From positions 212,018 to 276,017 of the forward strand of contig NZ_PZJW01000002.1 of NCBI RefSeq assembly GCF_003206615.1: 64,000 nucleotides of DNA. The letters are read 5' to 3'. This document shows, piece after piece, positions 9,037 to 19,904 of the stretch. How positions within the stretch are numbered: the first letter of the stretch is position 1; each line of letters opens with the position of its first letter. The stretch comes from Salinicola acroporae (GTDB lineage: Bacteria > Pseudomonadota > Gammaproteobacteria > Pseudomonadales > Halomonadaceae). A program made the translations under genes and the position numbers. Under the pieces are notes generated by a model that was given only the letters and a program-made list of their open reading frames with translations, was not told where the DNA came from and made no database searches.

Positions 9037-9612
9037 ATGTCGCAACCACAGACGGAGATTCACCAGGAGATCCAGGAAAACCTCGAGACGCTGACCCGCG
9101 TTCCGCGACTGGGTGGCCCCATCGGCCGACTGGCCAACGCCCTCGACCGCGTTCTGCTGACACTGGCCGTCATCGCGCTGGTGGGCCTGTCGCTGACCGT
9201 GCTGCTGCAGGTCGCCTCGCGTCTGTTCCTGCCGATCACGCTCTCCTGGACCGAAGAGCTGACCCGCTACCTTTTCATCTACATGGTGGCGATGGGTGCC
9301 GGCGTGGTGCAGCACCGTCATCGCCACGTCAACGTGGAGCTGTTCCACGGCCGGCTCGGTTTCCGTGGTCGGGCCGCCTACCTGGCGCTGGTCTCGGCGA
9401 TCACGTGCGCCTTCACGCTGGTGGTGCTGCCCAACGCCTGGCAGTTCGCCCAGATCGGCGCGTTCCAGACCTCGCCGACGCTGCGCATCCCCATGCTCTA
9501 CATCTTCTTCTCATCGGTGGTGCTGTTCGCCACGCTGCTGCTCTACAGCCTGATCGGCCTCGCCGAGGGCATCATCGCCATGGTTCGTGGTGAACGCCAG
9601 GAGGCGCTCTGA
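9037..9612 (+). CDS. TRAP transporter small permease (DctQ family)
   Basis: 191 residues with four hydrophobic segments (about VLLTLAVIALVGLSLTVLL, LTRYLFIYMVAMGAG, LALVSAITCAFTLVV, LYIFFSSVVLFATLL) and the conserved WTEELTRYLF motif of DctQ proteins. It pairs with the large subunit, whose ATG overlaps this stop codon (TGATG), indicating translational coupling. The cytoplasmic N-terminus of about 40 residues is somewhat long for the family. Confidence 0.93.
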   Translation: MSQPQTEIHQEIQENLETLTRVPRLGGPIGRLANALDRVLLTLAVIALVGLSLTVLLQVASRLFLPITLSWTEELTRYLFIYMVAMGAGVVQHRHRHVNVELFHGRLGFRGRAAYLALVSAITCAFTLVVLPNAWQFAQIGAFQTSPTLRIPMLYIFFSSVVLFATLLLYSLIGLAEGIIAMVRGERQEAL

Positions 9613-10892
9613 TGGAAATCGCCGTTCTCTTCACCACCTTTCTGATCCTGCTGCTGATCGGTCTGCCGATCGCCTTCTGTCTCGGCGTGTCGTCACTCGC
9701 CTACCTGATGCTTGGCGGTATCTCGTTGACCATCGTGCCGCAGCGCATGTTTTCCGGCATCGACTCCTTCGTGCTGCTCTGCATTCCCGGCTTCGTGATG
9801 GCCGGTAACCTGATGAACGTGGGCAATATCACCCAGCATATCGTGCGCTTCTCCAACGCCCTGGTCGGCCACATTCGCGGCGGCCTGGGCCTGGCCAACG
9901 TCGGCGGTTCGATGATCTTCAGCGGCATCTCCGGCACCGCGGTGGCGGATGCCGCCAGCATCGGCTCGGTGATGATCCCGGGCATGTCCAAGGCCGGCTA
10001 CGACAAGCCGTTCGCCGCCGCCATCACGGCTGCCTCATCCACCATCGGCCCGATCATTCCGCCCAGCGTGCCGATGATCATCGTTGGCTCGCTCTCCGGC
10101 ATCTCCGTCGGCCGCATGTTCCTCGCCGGCGCGCTGCCCGGCCTGCTGCTGGGCGTGGCGATGATGATCACCGCCTACTGGCTGGCGGTGCGGCGCGGCT
10201 ACCCCAAGGAGAAGCGCGCCACCTTCAGGGAGTTGATCAAGGAAGGCCGCAGCGCGTTCTGGGCGCTGCTGATGACCTTCATCATCCTCTACGGCATCAT
10301 CGGCGGCCTGTTCACCCCGACCGAAGCGTCGATCGTCGCCAGTCTCTACGCACTGCTGGTGGGCACTTTCGTCTACAAGGGCATCAACTGGCGCAACCTG
10401 GGCGGGATCCTGTCCGACACCGTCATCACCTCGGCCTCGCTGATGCTGCTCGTCGGCCTGGCCAACCTGTTCGGCTGGATTCTGACCAGCCAGCAGATCC
10501 CCCAGTTGCTCGCCGACACGATTCTCGGCATCAGCAGCAACCCGATCGTGGTCATCCTGATCCTCAACCTGATCCTGCTGTTCGTCGGCGCATTCATGGA
10601 GACCATCGCTGCGCTGATCATCCTGTTCCCGGCCCTGCTTGGCGTGGCGACGGGGGTCGGCATGGACCCGATCCACTTCGGTGTGATGGCGGTACTGAAC
10701 CTGATGATCGGCCTGACCACGCCACCGGTGGGCGTCTGCCTGTTCGTGGTCTCGAGCATCGGCAAGCTGCCCATGCTACGGGTAGCGAAAGCCATCGTGC
10801 CGTTCCTGATCTGCAACCTGATCGTGCTGATGCTGGTATCGTTCGTGCCGGCGCTATCACTGTGGCTGCCCAACCTGCTGATGGGGAAATAG
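9612..10892 (+). CDS. TRAP transporter large permease (DctM family)
   Basis: 426 residues, the standard length, with about 12 membrane segments. Typical motifs include FSGISGTAVADAASIGS, ITAASSTIGPIIPPSVPM and MNLMIGLTTPPVGVCLFV-like C-terminal text (read as LNLMIGLTTPPVG). It forms the sodium-coupled channel of the TRAP system with the preceding DctQ and DctP proteins. Its start overlaps the dctQ stop by one base and its stop lies 4 bp before uxuB, so transport and catabolism are tightly co-translated. Confidence 0.95.
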   Translation: MEIAVLFTTFLILLLIGLPIAFCLGVSSLAYLMLGGISLTIVPQRMFSGIDSFVLLCIPGFVMAGNLMNVGNITQHIVRFSNALVGHIRGGLGLANVGGSMIFSGISGTAVADAASIGSVMIPGMSKAGYDKPFAAAITAASSTIGPIIPPSVPMIIVGSLSGISVGRMFLAGALPGLLLGVAMMITAYWLAVRRGYPKEKRATFRELIKEGRSAFWALLMTFIILYGIIGGLFTPTEASIVASLYALLVGTFVYKGINWRNLGGILSDTVITSASLMLLVGLANLFGWILTSQQIPQLLADTILGISSNPIVVILILNLILLFVGAFMETIAALIILFPALLGVATGVGMDPIHFGVMAVLNLMIGLTTPPVGVCLFVVSSIGKLPMLRVAKAIVPFLICNLIVLMLVSFVPALSLWLPNLLMGK

Positions 10893-10896
10893 CCTC

Positions 10897-12390
10897 GTGA
10901 TCGCAGCCGACATCAACATCGAGCGCAAGCCGAGCCGGCGGCCCCCGAGCGGGATCGGTATCGTCCACCTGGGCCTGGGCGCCTTTCACCGCGCCCATCA
11001 GGCGGTCTACGTGCAGCGATATATCGATCGGGCCGGTGCGGACGACTGGGGCATCTGCAGCGCCAATATCCGCGCCAATCGCACCCTGGTCGATCAGCTC
11101 CGCGACGGCGACTGCCGCTACCACGTCGCCGAGTACAGCGACGATGAACACGTCACCCTGCGGGAAGTCACCGCCATCCGTGAAGCGCTCTACGCAGGAC
11201 CGGATGGCCCGGACCGGGAGGCACTGCTGGCGCGGATGAGCGACCCTGCGGTTCGCATCGTCACACTGACCGTGACCGAAAAGGGCTATTTCCTCAGCCC
11301 GGGCAGCGGCGAGCTGCTGGCCGACGCGCCACCGATCGTCCACGACATTGCCGAGCCCCGGTCGCCTCATACCGCCCCGGGCATGCTGGTGGAAGCGCTC
11401 GTTCGCCGCCGAGCGGCCGGCGTCGAGCCCTTTACCGTGCTCTGCTGCGACAACATGCCCCACAACGGCCGGCGCACGCGTCGCGCGGTGATTTCGCTGG
11501 CCCGGCATCGCGAGTCGGCACTAGCCGACTGGATCGAGGCCAATGTCGCGTTCCCTTCGAGCATGGTGGATCGCATCGTGCCGGCGATGACCGACGCGGA
11601 CCGCAAGCGCCTGGCCGGATTGGGTATCGACGACCCTGCCGCCGTGGTGTGCGAGACCTTCAGCCAATGGGTCGTCGAGGACCATTTCCCGCTGGGCCGA
11701 CCGGACTGGGAGTTCGATGGCGTCGAGATGGTCGCCGATGTCGCACCGTTCGAAACCATGAAGCTGCGCCTGCTCAACGGCGCCCACTCGCTGCTCGCCT
11801 ATGTTGGCACGCTGGCCGGCATCGAGACGGTCGATGCCGGCGTCGCGCGCCCGGCGTTTCGCGGGTTGCTCCAGTACTACTGGCAGCAGGAAGCGATCCC
11901 GACGCTGTCACTGCCGGCAGGGAGTGATGCCGTCGCCTACACCGACAGCCTGCTGGCCCGCTTCGGCAACGATAGCCTGCGCCATCGGCTGCAGCAGATC
12001 GCCATGGACGGCTCGCAGAAGCTACCCCAGCGCTGGCTGGCCGGCGGTGTCGAAAGCCTGACGGCGAACGACGGTGCGGACCTGCGCGCCACCGCGCTCG
12101 GCATCGCGGCCTGGATTCGCTACACCGCCGGCACTGATCTCAACAACCAGCCGCATCCGGTGGACGACCCCCTGGCCGAGACGTTCGCGACGCTCCACCG
12201 TCGTCACGGCGACGACCCCGCCGCGCTGATCGACGCCTTCCTCGCCCTCGATGCCGTGTTTCCCGCGGCAATGCGCGACGACCGGCTGTTCTCCCGGCAG
12301 ATCCTCGCGGCACTGGCGCGACTGGAAAACGACGGCGTGGAGTCCGCCATTGCCGCCTTGACCCTCAACGCTTCTGATCGGGACGCTTGA
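10897..12390 (+). CDS. uxuB: fructuronate reductase / mannitol dehydrogenase family (UxuB/RspD)
   Basis: 497 residues, the length of the long-chain mannitol dehydrogenase family. The N-terminal Rossmann domain shows [13 protein letters not shown]; the catalytic segment is [14 protein letters not shown] (Lys, Asn and His of the family). It should interconvert D-fructuronate and D-mannonate with NAD(P)H, supplying the substrate of ManD and UxuA. The start is GTG at 10897, with GGGGA in the end of dctM as ribosome binding site. Other polyol dehydrogenases of the family (mannitol, altronate) are possible, but the operon argues for fructuronate. Confidence 0.9.
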   Translation: MIAADINIERKPSRRPPSGIGIVHLGLGAFHRAHQAVYVQRYIDRAGADDWGICSANIRANRTLVDQLRDGDCRYHVAEYSDDEHVTLREVTAIREALYAGPDGPDREALLARMSDPAVRIVTLTVTEKGYFLSPGSGELLADAPPIVHDIAEPRSPHTAPGMLVEALVRRRAAGVEPFTVLCCDNMPHNGRRTRRAVISLARHRESALADWIEANVAFPSSMVDRIVPAMTDADRKRLAGLGIDDPAAVVCETFSQWVVEDHFPLGRPDWEFDGVEMVADVAPFETMKLRLLNGAHSLLAYVGTLAGIETVDAGVARPAFRGLLQYYWQQEAIPTLSLPAGSDAVAYTDSLLARFGNDSLRHRLQQIAMDGSQKLPQRWLAGGVESLTANDGADLRATALGIAAWIRYTAGTDLNNQPHPVDDPLAETFATLHRRHGDDPAALIDAFLALDAVFPAAMRDDRLFSRQILAALARLENDGVESAIAALTLNASDRDA

Positions 12391-12392
12391 TC

Positions 12393-13568
12393 ATGGAACA
12401 TACCTGGCGCTGGTTCGGCCCGGCCGACCCCATCACCCTCGACGAAATCCGCCAGGCCGGCGCAACCGGCATCGTCACCGCACTGCATGACATTCCCAAT
12501 GGCGAGGTGTGGCCGGTGGACGCGATCGCCGCGCGCAAGCGAATGATCGAAGCCGCCGGCCTCGTCTGGTCCGTGGTGGAGAGCGTGCCGGTTCATGAAG
12601 CGATCAAGCGAGGGCTGCCGGAAGCCGAGCACTATATCGAGAGCTACCGCCGGACGCTGGCCAATCTCGGCGAATGCGGTATCGACGTGGTCTGCTATAA
12701 CTTCATGCCGATCCTCGACTGGACTCGCACCGACCTCGCCTGGCCGTTGCCGCATGGCGGGACCGCGCTACGTTTCGACCAGACGGCCTTTGCGGCCTTC
12801 GACCTCTTTCTGCTCCGGCGCGAAGGTGCACAGGCGGATTACGGCGACGCCGAGCGGGAAGCTGCCAGAGCCTACCTCGACACGCTCGATGACGCGGCGC
12901 GAACACGCCTGATCGACACCGTCATCGCCGGGCTGCCAGGCACCGAGGAGCACTACACCCTCGATGACTTTCGCCATGCCCTTGCCGCCTATCGTGGCAT
13001 CGATGCCGAACGCTTGCGCGCCAATCTGGCAGCATTCCTGCGGGCCGTCGTCCCCGCGGCAGAGCAAGCCGGGGTGCGCCTGGCGATCCACCCGGACGAT
13101 CCGCCCCGCGAACTGCTGGGACTGCCGCGGGTCGTATCGACCGCCGAGGATGCCCAGTTCGTGCTCGACAGCGCCCCGAGCCCCGCCAACGGCCTGACGT
13201 TCTGCACCGGCTCCTACGGCGTTCGCGAGGACAACGATCTCGTCGCCATGGCCGGACGCTTCGCGCCTTACATCCATTTCGTGCATCTGCGCGCGACCCG
13301 GCGCGAAGCCGATCCGCTCAGTTTCCACGAGGCCGAGCACCTGGACGGCGACGTCGACATGGTCGGGGTGATCGCCGAGCTGGTTCGCGAACAGCGGCGT
13401 CGCCAGCGTGACGGCGGTCCTCGTCTGCCCATGCGCCCCGATCACGGCCACCACCTGCTCGACGATCTCCACCGCGACACTCGCCCCGGCTACCCGCTGA
13501 TCGGCCGGCTCAAGGGGCTGGCCGAACTGCGCGGGGTGGAACTTGCGATAGCGCGGCTCTGTCGATGA
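12393..13568 (+). CDS. uxuA: D-mannonate dehydratase, UxuA type
   Basis: 391 residues, near the E. coli UxuA length (394). It shows [32 protein letters not shown] and, near the C-terminus, [12 protein letters not shown], all hallmarks of the Fe2+/Mn2+-dependent xylose-isomerase-like TIM barrel UxuA. It dehydrates D-mannonate to 2-keto-3-deoxygluconate. The ATG lies 2 bp after the uxuB stop. The same reaction is assigned to the unrelated ManD at the head of the operon. No KDG kinase or aldolase follows, so later steps are encoded elsewhere. Confidence 0.94.
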   Translation: MEHTWRWFGPADPITLDEIRQAGATGIVTALHDIPNGEVWPVDAIAARKRMIEAAGLVWSVVESVPVHEAIKRGLPEAEHYIESYRRTLANLGECGIDVVCYNFMPILDWTRTDLAWPLPHGGTALRFDQTAFAAFDLFLLRREGAQADYGDAEREAARAYLDTLDDAARTRLIDTVIAGLPGTEEHYTLDDFRHALAAYRGIDAERLRANLAAFLRAVVPAAEQAGVRLAIHPDDPPRELLGLPRVVSTAEDAQFVLDSAPSPANGLTFCTGSYGVREDNDLVAMAGRFAPYIHFVHLRATRREADPLSFHEAEHLDGDVDMVGVIAELVREQRRRQRDGGPRLPMRPDHGHHLLDDLHRDTRPGYPLIGRLKGLAELRGVELAIARLCR

Positions 13569-13664
13569 CCCGACGCATCTCCTTCACGCCTTTCCACGTA
13601 AGCTTCTCAGTACGGCAGACTCGTACGACCACCATTCACGCAATAGCGCGGGGGTTCATGAACC

Positions 13665-14060
13665 ATGCCGATCAAGACATCACCGGTCCCTCCCACGGCC
13701 CGAATATTGCCGATCCTCTGGCTGGCTGCCACGCTGGCGGCGCTCGCCTTCGCGGCCACGGCAACCGCCGCCGAGGGCGAACGACTCAGCGGCGACGAGA
13801 TCCAGCAGCAGGTCTGGGGGCATCGCGTGCAGGGCGCCATGGCGGGCGGCCAGCAGTACGACGAAGTCTATCGCCAGGACGGCAAGATCGAGGGCGACGG
13901 CTATACCGGCCAGGCCACGATCGTCGATGATCGCATGTGCTTCGACTACGGCGATGGTCAACCGGCCTGTTATGGCGTTCGCCACGACGGTGACGAGAGC
14001 ATCGAGTGGCTCGACGGCAACGAGGTCGTCGGTGAAGGCGAGCTCAGCAACGCCGAGTGA
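13665..14060 (+). CDS. small exported protein of unknown function
   Basis: 131 residues with a clear signal peptide (hydrophobic ILWLAATLAALAFAATATAA, likely cleaved before EGERL). The mature part of about 95 residues is acidic and beta-rich: RVQGAM, then KIEGDGYTGQATI, MCFDYGDGQPACYGV with two cysteines that could form a disulfide, and IEWLDGNEVVGEGEL. The pattern (a GH/RVxG start, a glycine-rich centre and a C..C pair) is reminiscent of DUF995-like secreted proteins, but I do not claim membership. It lies between the hexuronate operon and coaBC on the same strand. Confidence 0.7.
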   Translation: MPIKTSPVPPTARILPILWLAATLAALAFAATATAAEGERLSGDEIQQQVWGHRVQGAMAGGQQYDEVYRQDGKIEGDGYTGQATIVDDRMCFDYGDGQPACYGVRHDGDESIEWLDGNEVVGEGELSNAE

Positions 14061-14165
14061 TCGCCACGGGTGGCCGCTGCAACGGCGGTCGCCACTTCCA
14101 GCGCACCATTACGCAACCCGCAACCGCAGTGGTATGGTAACGACCGAACCATCAGGACAGATCCC

Positions 14166-15425
14166 ATGTCGCTACCGATTGGTCCGGGATTGGCCGGAAC
14201 CCGAATCCTGCTCGGCATCAGCGCCGGCATTGCCGCCTACAAGAGCGCCCATCTCGCCCGTTTGTTGAAGAAGACGGGGGCCGAAGTCCGCGTGGTCATG
14301 ACCGAGGGCGCGCAGGCTTTCATTACCCCGCTGACGCTGCAGGCATTGACCGGCGAGCCGGTGCGGACGTCGCTGCTGGATCCGGAAGCCGAAGCCGGCA
14401 TGGGCCACATCGAGCTGGCGAAATGGGCGGATATCATCCTGATCGCACCTGCCACCGCCGATGTGATGGCACGGCTGGCCCACGGTCACGCCGACGACCT
14501 GCTGACCACGCTCTGCCTTGCCACCGAAGCCCGCTGCCTGATGGCGCCGGCCATGAACCAGGCAATGTGGCGTCATCCGGCGACCCTGGCCAATGCCGAC
14601 CGGCTGCAGGAACTGGGCTGGACGCTGCTGGGTCCCGACGCCGGCGACCAGGCCTGCGGCGACGTCGGCCTCGGCCGCATGCTGGAGCCAGACACCATTC
14701 TTGCCCGGCTGATGGGCGAGCTCGAACCGGCCCGGGACAAGGCGTCACGGGTGATGCCCGTGCACCGGGATCTGCACGGCAAGCGCGTGGTCATCACCGC
14801 CGGCCCCACCCGCGAAGCGCTGGACCCGGTGCGCTATCTCTCCAACCACAGCTCCGGCAAGATGGGCTACGCCCTGGCCGCGGCCTGCGCCGAGCGTGGC
14901 GCCAGCGTCACGCTGGTCAGCGGCCCGGCGACGCTCTCGACACCGCCCGGTGTCGAACGGATCGACGTGATCTCGGCGGTGGAGATGCTGACTGCGGTCG
15001 AGTCCCGAATGCCTTGCGATCTGTTCATCGGCTGTGCCGCGGTGGCCGACTACCGCGCCGCCGCCGTCAGCGAACACAAGTTGAAGAAAACCGAAGACGC
15101 CGGCGGGCTGACCCTCGAGCTGGTACGCAATCCGGATATCGTCGCCACGATCGCGGCGCGTGCGGACCGCCCGTTCACGGTCGGCTTTGCCGCCGAGACC
15201 CAGTCGTTGGAGACACACGCCGGCAGCAAGCTCGAACGCAAGCGCCTGGACCTGATCGTCGCCAACGATGTCTCCCTCGAGGGGGTCGGCTTCGGCGGCG
15301 ACGACAATGCCGCCACGCTGCTGTGGCGGGAGCGGGAGCGGACCCAGCGCCACGCGTTGCCACGTCAGCCCAAGACGGCACTGGCCAACGCCATCGTCGA
15401 TCACATCGCCGATCGCCTGCGCTAG
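14166..15425 (+). CDS. coaBC: bifunctional CoaBC: phosphopantothenoylcysteine decarboxylase / PPC synthetase
   Basis: 419 residues. The N-terminal flavin-dependent CoaC domain (about 1-190) shows [40 protein letters not shown] and [11 protein letters not shown] with its catalytic cysteine; the C-terminal CoaB domain shows [23 protein letters not shown] and KKT. It makes 4'-phosphopantetheine from phosphopantothenate and cysteine. I start at the ATG at 14166 (MSLPIGPG); upstream in-frame codons lack a ribosome binding site. It is followed by dut, yaeQ, algC and argB on the same strand; coaBC-dut-algC-argB is a familiar gammaproteobacterial order. Confidence 0.96.
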   Translation: MSLPIGPGLAGTRILLGISAGIAAYKSAHLARLLKKTGAEVRVVMTEGAQAFITPLTLQALTGEPVRTSLLDPEAEAGMGHIELAKWADIILIAPATADVMARLAHGHADDLLTTLCLATEARCLMAPAMNQAMWRHPATLANADRLQELGWTLLGPDAGDQACGDVGLGRMLEPDTILARLMGELEPARDKASRVMPVHRDLHGKRVVITAGPTREALDPVRYLSNHSSGKMGYALAAACAERGASVTLVSGPATLSTPPGVERIDVISAVEMLTAVESRMPCDLFIGCAAVADYRAAAVSEHKLKKTEDAGGLTLELVRNPDIVATIAARADRPFTVGFAAETQSLETHAGSKLERKRLDLIVANDVSLEGVGFGGDDNAATLLWRERERTQRHALPRQPKTALANAIVDHIADRLR

Positions 15426-15508
15426 CGCATCCGGCCCGCCTCCCAGCGGTGATAAGCTGTGTGGCTTGCTCCCCATCTCACTTCATGCACCCTCAGGAAC
15501 GACGCTTC

Positions 15509-15985
15509 ATGTCACTCAGCACTTCGCCCGCCAGACCCAAGCTCTCGGTCAAGATCGTCGATGAGCGGGTACACGACTACCCGCTGCCTCACTACGCCAC
15601 CACAGGCAGCGCCGGCATGGACCTGCGCGCGTTGCTAGACGAAGCGTTGACGCTGGCGCCCGGCGACACGGCCCTGGTCCGCACCGGCCTGGCCATCCAC
15701 ATCGGTGACCCGGGCCTGGCCGGCGTCGTCCTGCCGCGTTCCGGCCTCGGCCACAAGCACGGTATCGTGCTCGGCAATCTGGTCGGGCTGATCGATTCGG
15801 ACTACCAGGGCGAGCTGATGATCTCGGTCTGGAACCGCGGTCAGGAGACGTTCGTGCTCGAGCCCGGCGAGCGGCTGGCGCAGTACGTGCTGGTGCCGGT
15901 GGTCCAGGCCGAGCTCGACATCGTCGAGGAGTTCGTTGCTACCGAGCGCGCGGGCGGCGGGTTCGGCCACTCCGGCCGGCAGTGA
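15509..15985 (+). CDS. dut: dUTP diphosphatase (dUTPase)
   Basis: 158 residues starting [20 protein letters not shown]. All five trimeric dUTPase motifs are seen: [44 protein letters not shown] and the P-loop-like [11 protein letters not shown] tail. It hydrolyses dUTP to dUMP and pyrophosphate, limiting uracil in DNA and feeding dTMP synthesis. Chosen start: ATG at 15509, with AGGA about 11 nt upstream; an in-frame ATG at 15485 would add 8 residues. Confidence 0.96.
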   Translation: MSLSTSPARPKLSVKIVDERVHDYPLPHYATTGSAGMDLRALLDEALTLAPGDTALVRTGLAIHIGDPGLAGVVLPRSGLGHKHGIVLGNLVGLIDSDYQGELMISVWNRGQETFVLEPGERLAQYVLVPVVQAELDIVEEFVATERAGGGFGHSGRQ

Positions 15986-16031
15986 ATCGCACCCCGCCTC
16001 CCTACAGCCGTTCTCTGCAAGGACATCTCAC

Positions 16032-16583
16032 GTGGCGCTAAGCGCAACCATCTATAAAGCGAAACTCAACGTCAGCGATCTGGACCGCCACTACTATGGC
16101 GATCATGCGCTGACCGTGGCCTGCCACCCCTCCGAGACGGCGACGCGACTGATGGTGCGCCTGCTGGCATTCATCGACAATGCGCATGCTATCGGCGCCG
16201 ACAACGATCTCGCCATGACGCGCGGTCTGAGCACCGACGACGAGCCGGATCTCTGGCTCAAGGCACCGGATGGGCGAATCCTCTTGTGGATAGAATTGGG
16301 CGAGCCGTCGCTGAAGCGCATCAAGCAGGGCCTTTCCCGGGCGGAACGAGTAGTGGTCTACCCCTACGCCCCGCGCAGTGCGGCACAGTGGTGGAAGAAG
16401 CTCGAAAGCGATGTTCGGGACCTGCCCCGAGTGGCGGTCTGGAGCCCGCCGGCGGAGCCGCTGGCGGCGCTGACCGCGCTCGTCGAGCGCAACCTGAGCC
16501 TCGACGCCACCCTGATGGAAGGCGAATGGCTGATGACCGACGGCCAGGCTTCTGTGGCACTGGAGTTCGAGCGCTGGGCATGA
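16032..16583 (+). CDS. yaeQ: YaeQ family protein
   Basis: 183 residues matching YaeQ (about 181 aa): MALSATIYKAKLNVSDLDR, TRLMVRLLAFIDNA, TDDEPDLW and the segment LWIELGEPSLKRIKQGLSRA. The family has a PD-(D/E)XK nuclease-like fold; E. coli YaeQ was once linked to RfaH-type antitermination, but its role is uncertain. The start is GTG at 16032 with AAGGA 8 nt upstream. It lies between dut and algC, an insertion into the dut-algC-argB order seen in Pseudomonas. Confidence 0.9.
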   Translation: MALSATIYKAKLNVSDLDRHYYGDHALTVACHPSETATRLMVRLLAFIDNAHAIGADNDLAMTRGLSTDDEPDLWLKAPDGRILLWIELGEPSLKRIKQGLSRAERVVVYPYAPRSAAQWWKKLESDVRDLPRVAVWSPPAEPLAALTALVERNLSLDATLMEGEWLMTDGQASVALEFERWA

Positions 16584-16626
16584 ATCTCGCGTCGAAGCCG
16601 TTCGCGAAACAAAGGAAGATGGGAAC

Positions 16627-18045
16627 ATGACGACGAATGAGCGGCCCGGTACCGACGTACCGGCCTCGATCTTCAGGGCCTACGACATTCGCGGTATCGT
16701 CGACGAGATGTTGACCGAGGAAACCGTGGAATGGATCGGTCGTGCGGTGGGTAGCGAAGCGGAGGCGAGGGGTCAACAGACGGTGATCGTCGCCCGTGAT
16801 GGCCGCCACTCCGGCCCTCGCCTCCAGGCGGCGCTGATCCGCGGACTGCGCGCCGCCGGCAGGGACGTGATCGATATCGGCCGCGTGCCGACCCCGGTCC
16901 TCTATTTCGCCACCGCGACGCTGGACGAGAGCCGTAGCGGCGTGATGGTGACCGGCAGCCACAATCCGCCGGACTATAACGGCTTCAAGATCGTGCTCGA
17001 CGGCGTCGCCATCTCCGGAGAGGCGATCACTGGCCTGCTTGAGCGCATCCGCAGCGGCGAGTTGAGCGAAGGCGAAGGCTCGCTGGAGCAGCGCGATATC
17101 AGCGAGGCTTACCTTCAGCGCATCCTGGGTGACGTCTCGCTCGACCAGTCCCGCACCGGGCGTCCGCTCAAGGTGGTAGTGGATTGCGGCAACGGCGTCG
17201 CCGGCGAACTGGGGCCCAGGCTGATCGAGGCGCTGGGGGCGGAGACCGTCCCGCTGTTTGCCGAGATCGACGGCGACTTCCCCAACCACCACCCCGACCC
17301 CGGCAAGCCGGAGAACCTTGTCGACCTGATCGCCAAGGTCCGGGAGACCGGAGCCGATGTGGGGCTGGCTTTCGACGGCGATGGCGATCGCCTGGGCGTG
17401 GTCACGCCGGCCGGCGAGATGATCTACCCGGACCGGCTGATGATGGCATTCGCCACCGACCTGCTCGAGCGGGATCCTGGCGCGCGTATCGTCTTCGACG
17501 TCAAGTGCACCGGCAATCTGGCCCAGATCATCGAGCGGGCCGGCGGCGAGCCCGAGATGTGGCGCACCGGCCACTCGCTGATCAAGGCACGCATGAAGGA
17601 GACCGGCGCGCAGTTGGGCGGCGAGATGAGCGGCCACATCTTCTTCGCCGAACGCTGGTACGGCTTTGACGACGGCCTCTATGCCGCTGCCCGGCTGCTG
17701 GAAATTCTGTCGCGCCAGACGGTGGATGCCGATCGCTACTTCAGCGCGTTTCCGCAGGACGTCAGCACCCCGGAACTGAACGCCCCGGTGACCGACGAGG
17801 AGAAGTTCGCGATCGTCGAGCGACTGGCCGAGAATGGCGACTTCGGTCAGGATGGCATCAAGACGACGCTGGACGGCATCCGCGTCGACTATCCCGATGG
17901 CTGGGGGCTCTGCCGGGCCTCCAACACCACGCCGATGCTGGTCCTGCGATTCGAGGGCAAGGACCGGGCGGCACTGGCGCGTATCCAACGGCGGTTCGGC
18001 GCCGCGGTGCTCGCGGTAGCACCGCACGTCGAACTGCCGTTCTGA
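16627..18045 (+). CDS. algC: phosphomannomutase / phosphoglucomutase
   Basis: 472 residues, four-domain alpha-D-phosphohexomutase. It shows FRAYDIRGIV at the N-terminus, the phosphoserine loop VMVTGSHNPPDYNG (catalytic Ser in SHNP), the Mg2+ loop FDGDGDRLG, the sugar-binding loop GGEMSGHIFF and the C-terminal phosphate loop RASNTTPMLVLRFEG. It interconverts mannose/glucose 6-phosphate and 1-phosphate for LPS and exopolysaccharide precursors. AlgC is the Pseudomonas name for this ortholog and neighbour of argB; ManB would be an equal label. Confidence 0.94.
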   Translation: MTTNERPGTDVPASIFRAYDIRGIVDEMLTEETVEWIGRAVGSEAEARGQQTVIVARDGRHSGPRLQAALIRGLRAAGRDVIDIGRVPTPVLYFATATLDESRSGVMVTGSHNPPDYNGFKIVLDGVAISGEAITGLLERIRSGELSEGEGSLEQRDISEAYLQRILGDVSLDQSRTGRPLKVVVDCGNGVAGELGPRLIEALGAETVPLFAEIDGDFPNHHPDPGKPENLVDLIAKVRETGADVGLAFDGDGDRLGVVTPAGEMIYPDRLMMAFATDLLERDPGARIVFDVKCTGNLAQIIERAGGEPEMWRTGHSLIKARMKETGAQLGGEMSGHIFFAERWYGFDDGLYAAARLLEILSRQTVDADRYFSAFPQDVSTPELNAPVTDEEKFAIVERLAENGDFGQDGIKTTLDGIRVDYPDGWGLCRASNTTPMLVLRFEGKDRAALARIQRRFGAAVLAVAPHVELPF

Positions 18046-18131
18046 GATCGCAGCGCACGAGACATCTGCAACAACAGGGAACGCGCCGCCGGTTCCGGTA
18101 GGCTCACGGCGCACAGACATTGGAGAGATAA

Positions 18132-19040
<909 letters not shown>

Positions 19041-19163
19041 ACCCGACAAGAGCCTCTTTTCATACATCGCGGGCGTGGAAGGCCCTCCCGGGTGCCAGAC
19101 AATCGACGCGCACCCGGGACGCTCCAGGAAGGAGCCTCGACGAGACAACCGATAAGAATCGCC

Positions 19164-19784
19164 ATGACGCAGGCAACCCCCCAACTCTCCCGCCGTGAGC
19201 AGATCCTCCAGGCACTGGCACTGATGCTCGAGGAGGACAGCGGCAAGCGTATCACCACCGCCGCCCTGGCCCGCCAGGTCGGCGTCAGCGAGGCGGCGCT
19301 GTACCGCCACTTCCCGAGCAAGGCGCGCATGTTCGAGGGGCTGATCGAGTTCATCGAAGCCAGCCTGTTCGAGCGTATCCGCCGCATCCTCGACGACGAG
19401 CCGTCGGCTCTCGTCCGCTGCGAGACGATCGTTCAGCTCGTGCTGGCCTTCGCCGAGAAGAACCCGGGTCTCAGCCGGCTGATGGACGGCGATGTGCTGA
19501 CGGGCGAAACCGCCCGGCTGCGCACCCGCATGTCGCAACTGTTCGAGCGGCTCGAAACCCAGTTGAAGCAGATCCTGCGCGAGGCCGAACTGCGCGAGGG
19601 GCTGCGCCCGCAACTGCCGGTCTCCGCCGCCGCCAACCTGCTCTCGGCCTTCGTCGAGGGCCGCATCAGCCAGTACGTGCGCAGCGATTTCCGTTACCGA
19701 CCCACCGCCCACTGGGAGGACCAGTGGCGTCTGCTGGGCGGTGGGCTGCTGACCACGACGACCCACCAGACGACGTCCGTCTAG
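19164..19784 (+). CDS. slmA: nucleoid occlusion factor SlmA
   Basis: 206-residue TetR-family protein. The HTH is [24 protein letters not shown]; the FtsZ-interacting all-helical domain contains [10 protein letters not shown] and [17 protein letters not shown], both typical of SlmA rather than general TetR repressors. It binds SlmA sites on the chromosome and blocks FtsZ assembly over the nucleoid. Its position after the coaBC-dut-algC-argB run parallels other gammaproteobacteria (dfp-dut-slmA in E. coli). The start codon is taken as the ATG at 19164 with a weak ribosome binding site. Confidence 0.94.
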   Translation: MTQATPQLSRREQILQALALMLEEDSGKRITTAALARQVGVSEAALYRHFPSKARMFEGLIEFIEASLFERIRRILDDEPSALVRCETIVQLVLAFAEKNPGLSRLMDGDVLTGETARLRTRMSQLFERLETQLKQILREAELREGLRPQLPVSAAANLLSAFVEGRISQYVRSDFRYRPTAHWEDQWRLLGGGLLTTTTHQTTSV

Positions 19785-19811
19785 CGGCGAGTCCGGAGTG
19801 CCCGAACGCAA

Positions 19812-19835
19812 AAAGCCCGGCGATTGCCGGGCTTT
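19812..19835. terminator. bidirectional terminator between slmA and rpoH
   Basis: A perfect 10-bp stem AAAGCCCGGC / GCCGGGCTTT with a 4-nt loop sits between the convergent slmA and rpoH genes. A-rich and T-rich flanks on the two sides suit termination from both directions. Confidence 0.85.
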
Positions 19836-19904
19836 ATGCGTCTCTGCCTGAAGCGATGGCCTGCCTGGAGCTTGCCGCCCCCGATTCATCAGCCCCGGGG
19901 TTGC

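Noticed and set aside
16321-18120. 599-codon open frame on the minus strand across algC and yaeQ
   Set aside because: Antisense shadow of high-GC coding sequence; no family resemblance, and algC on the plus strand has all its catalytic motifs.
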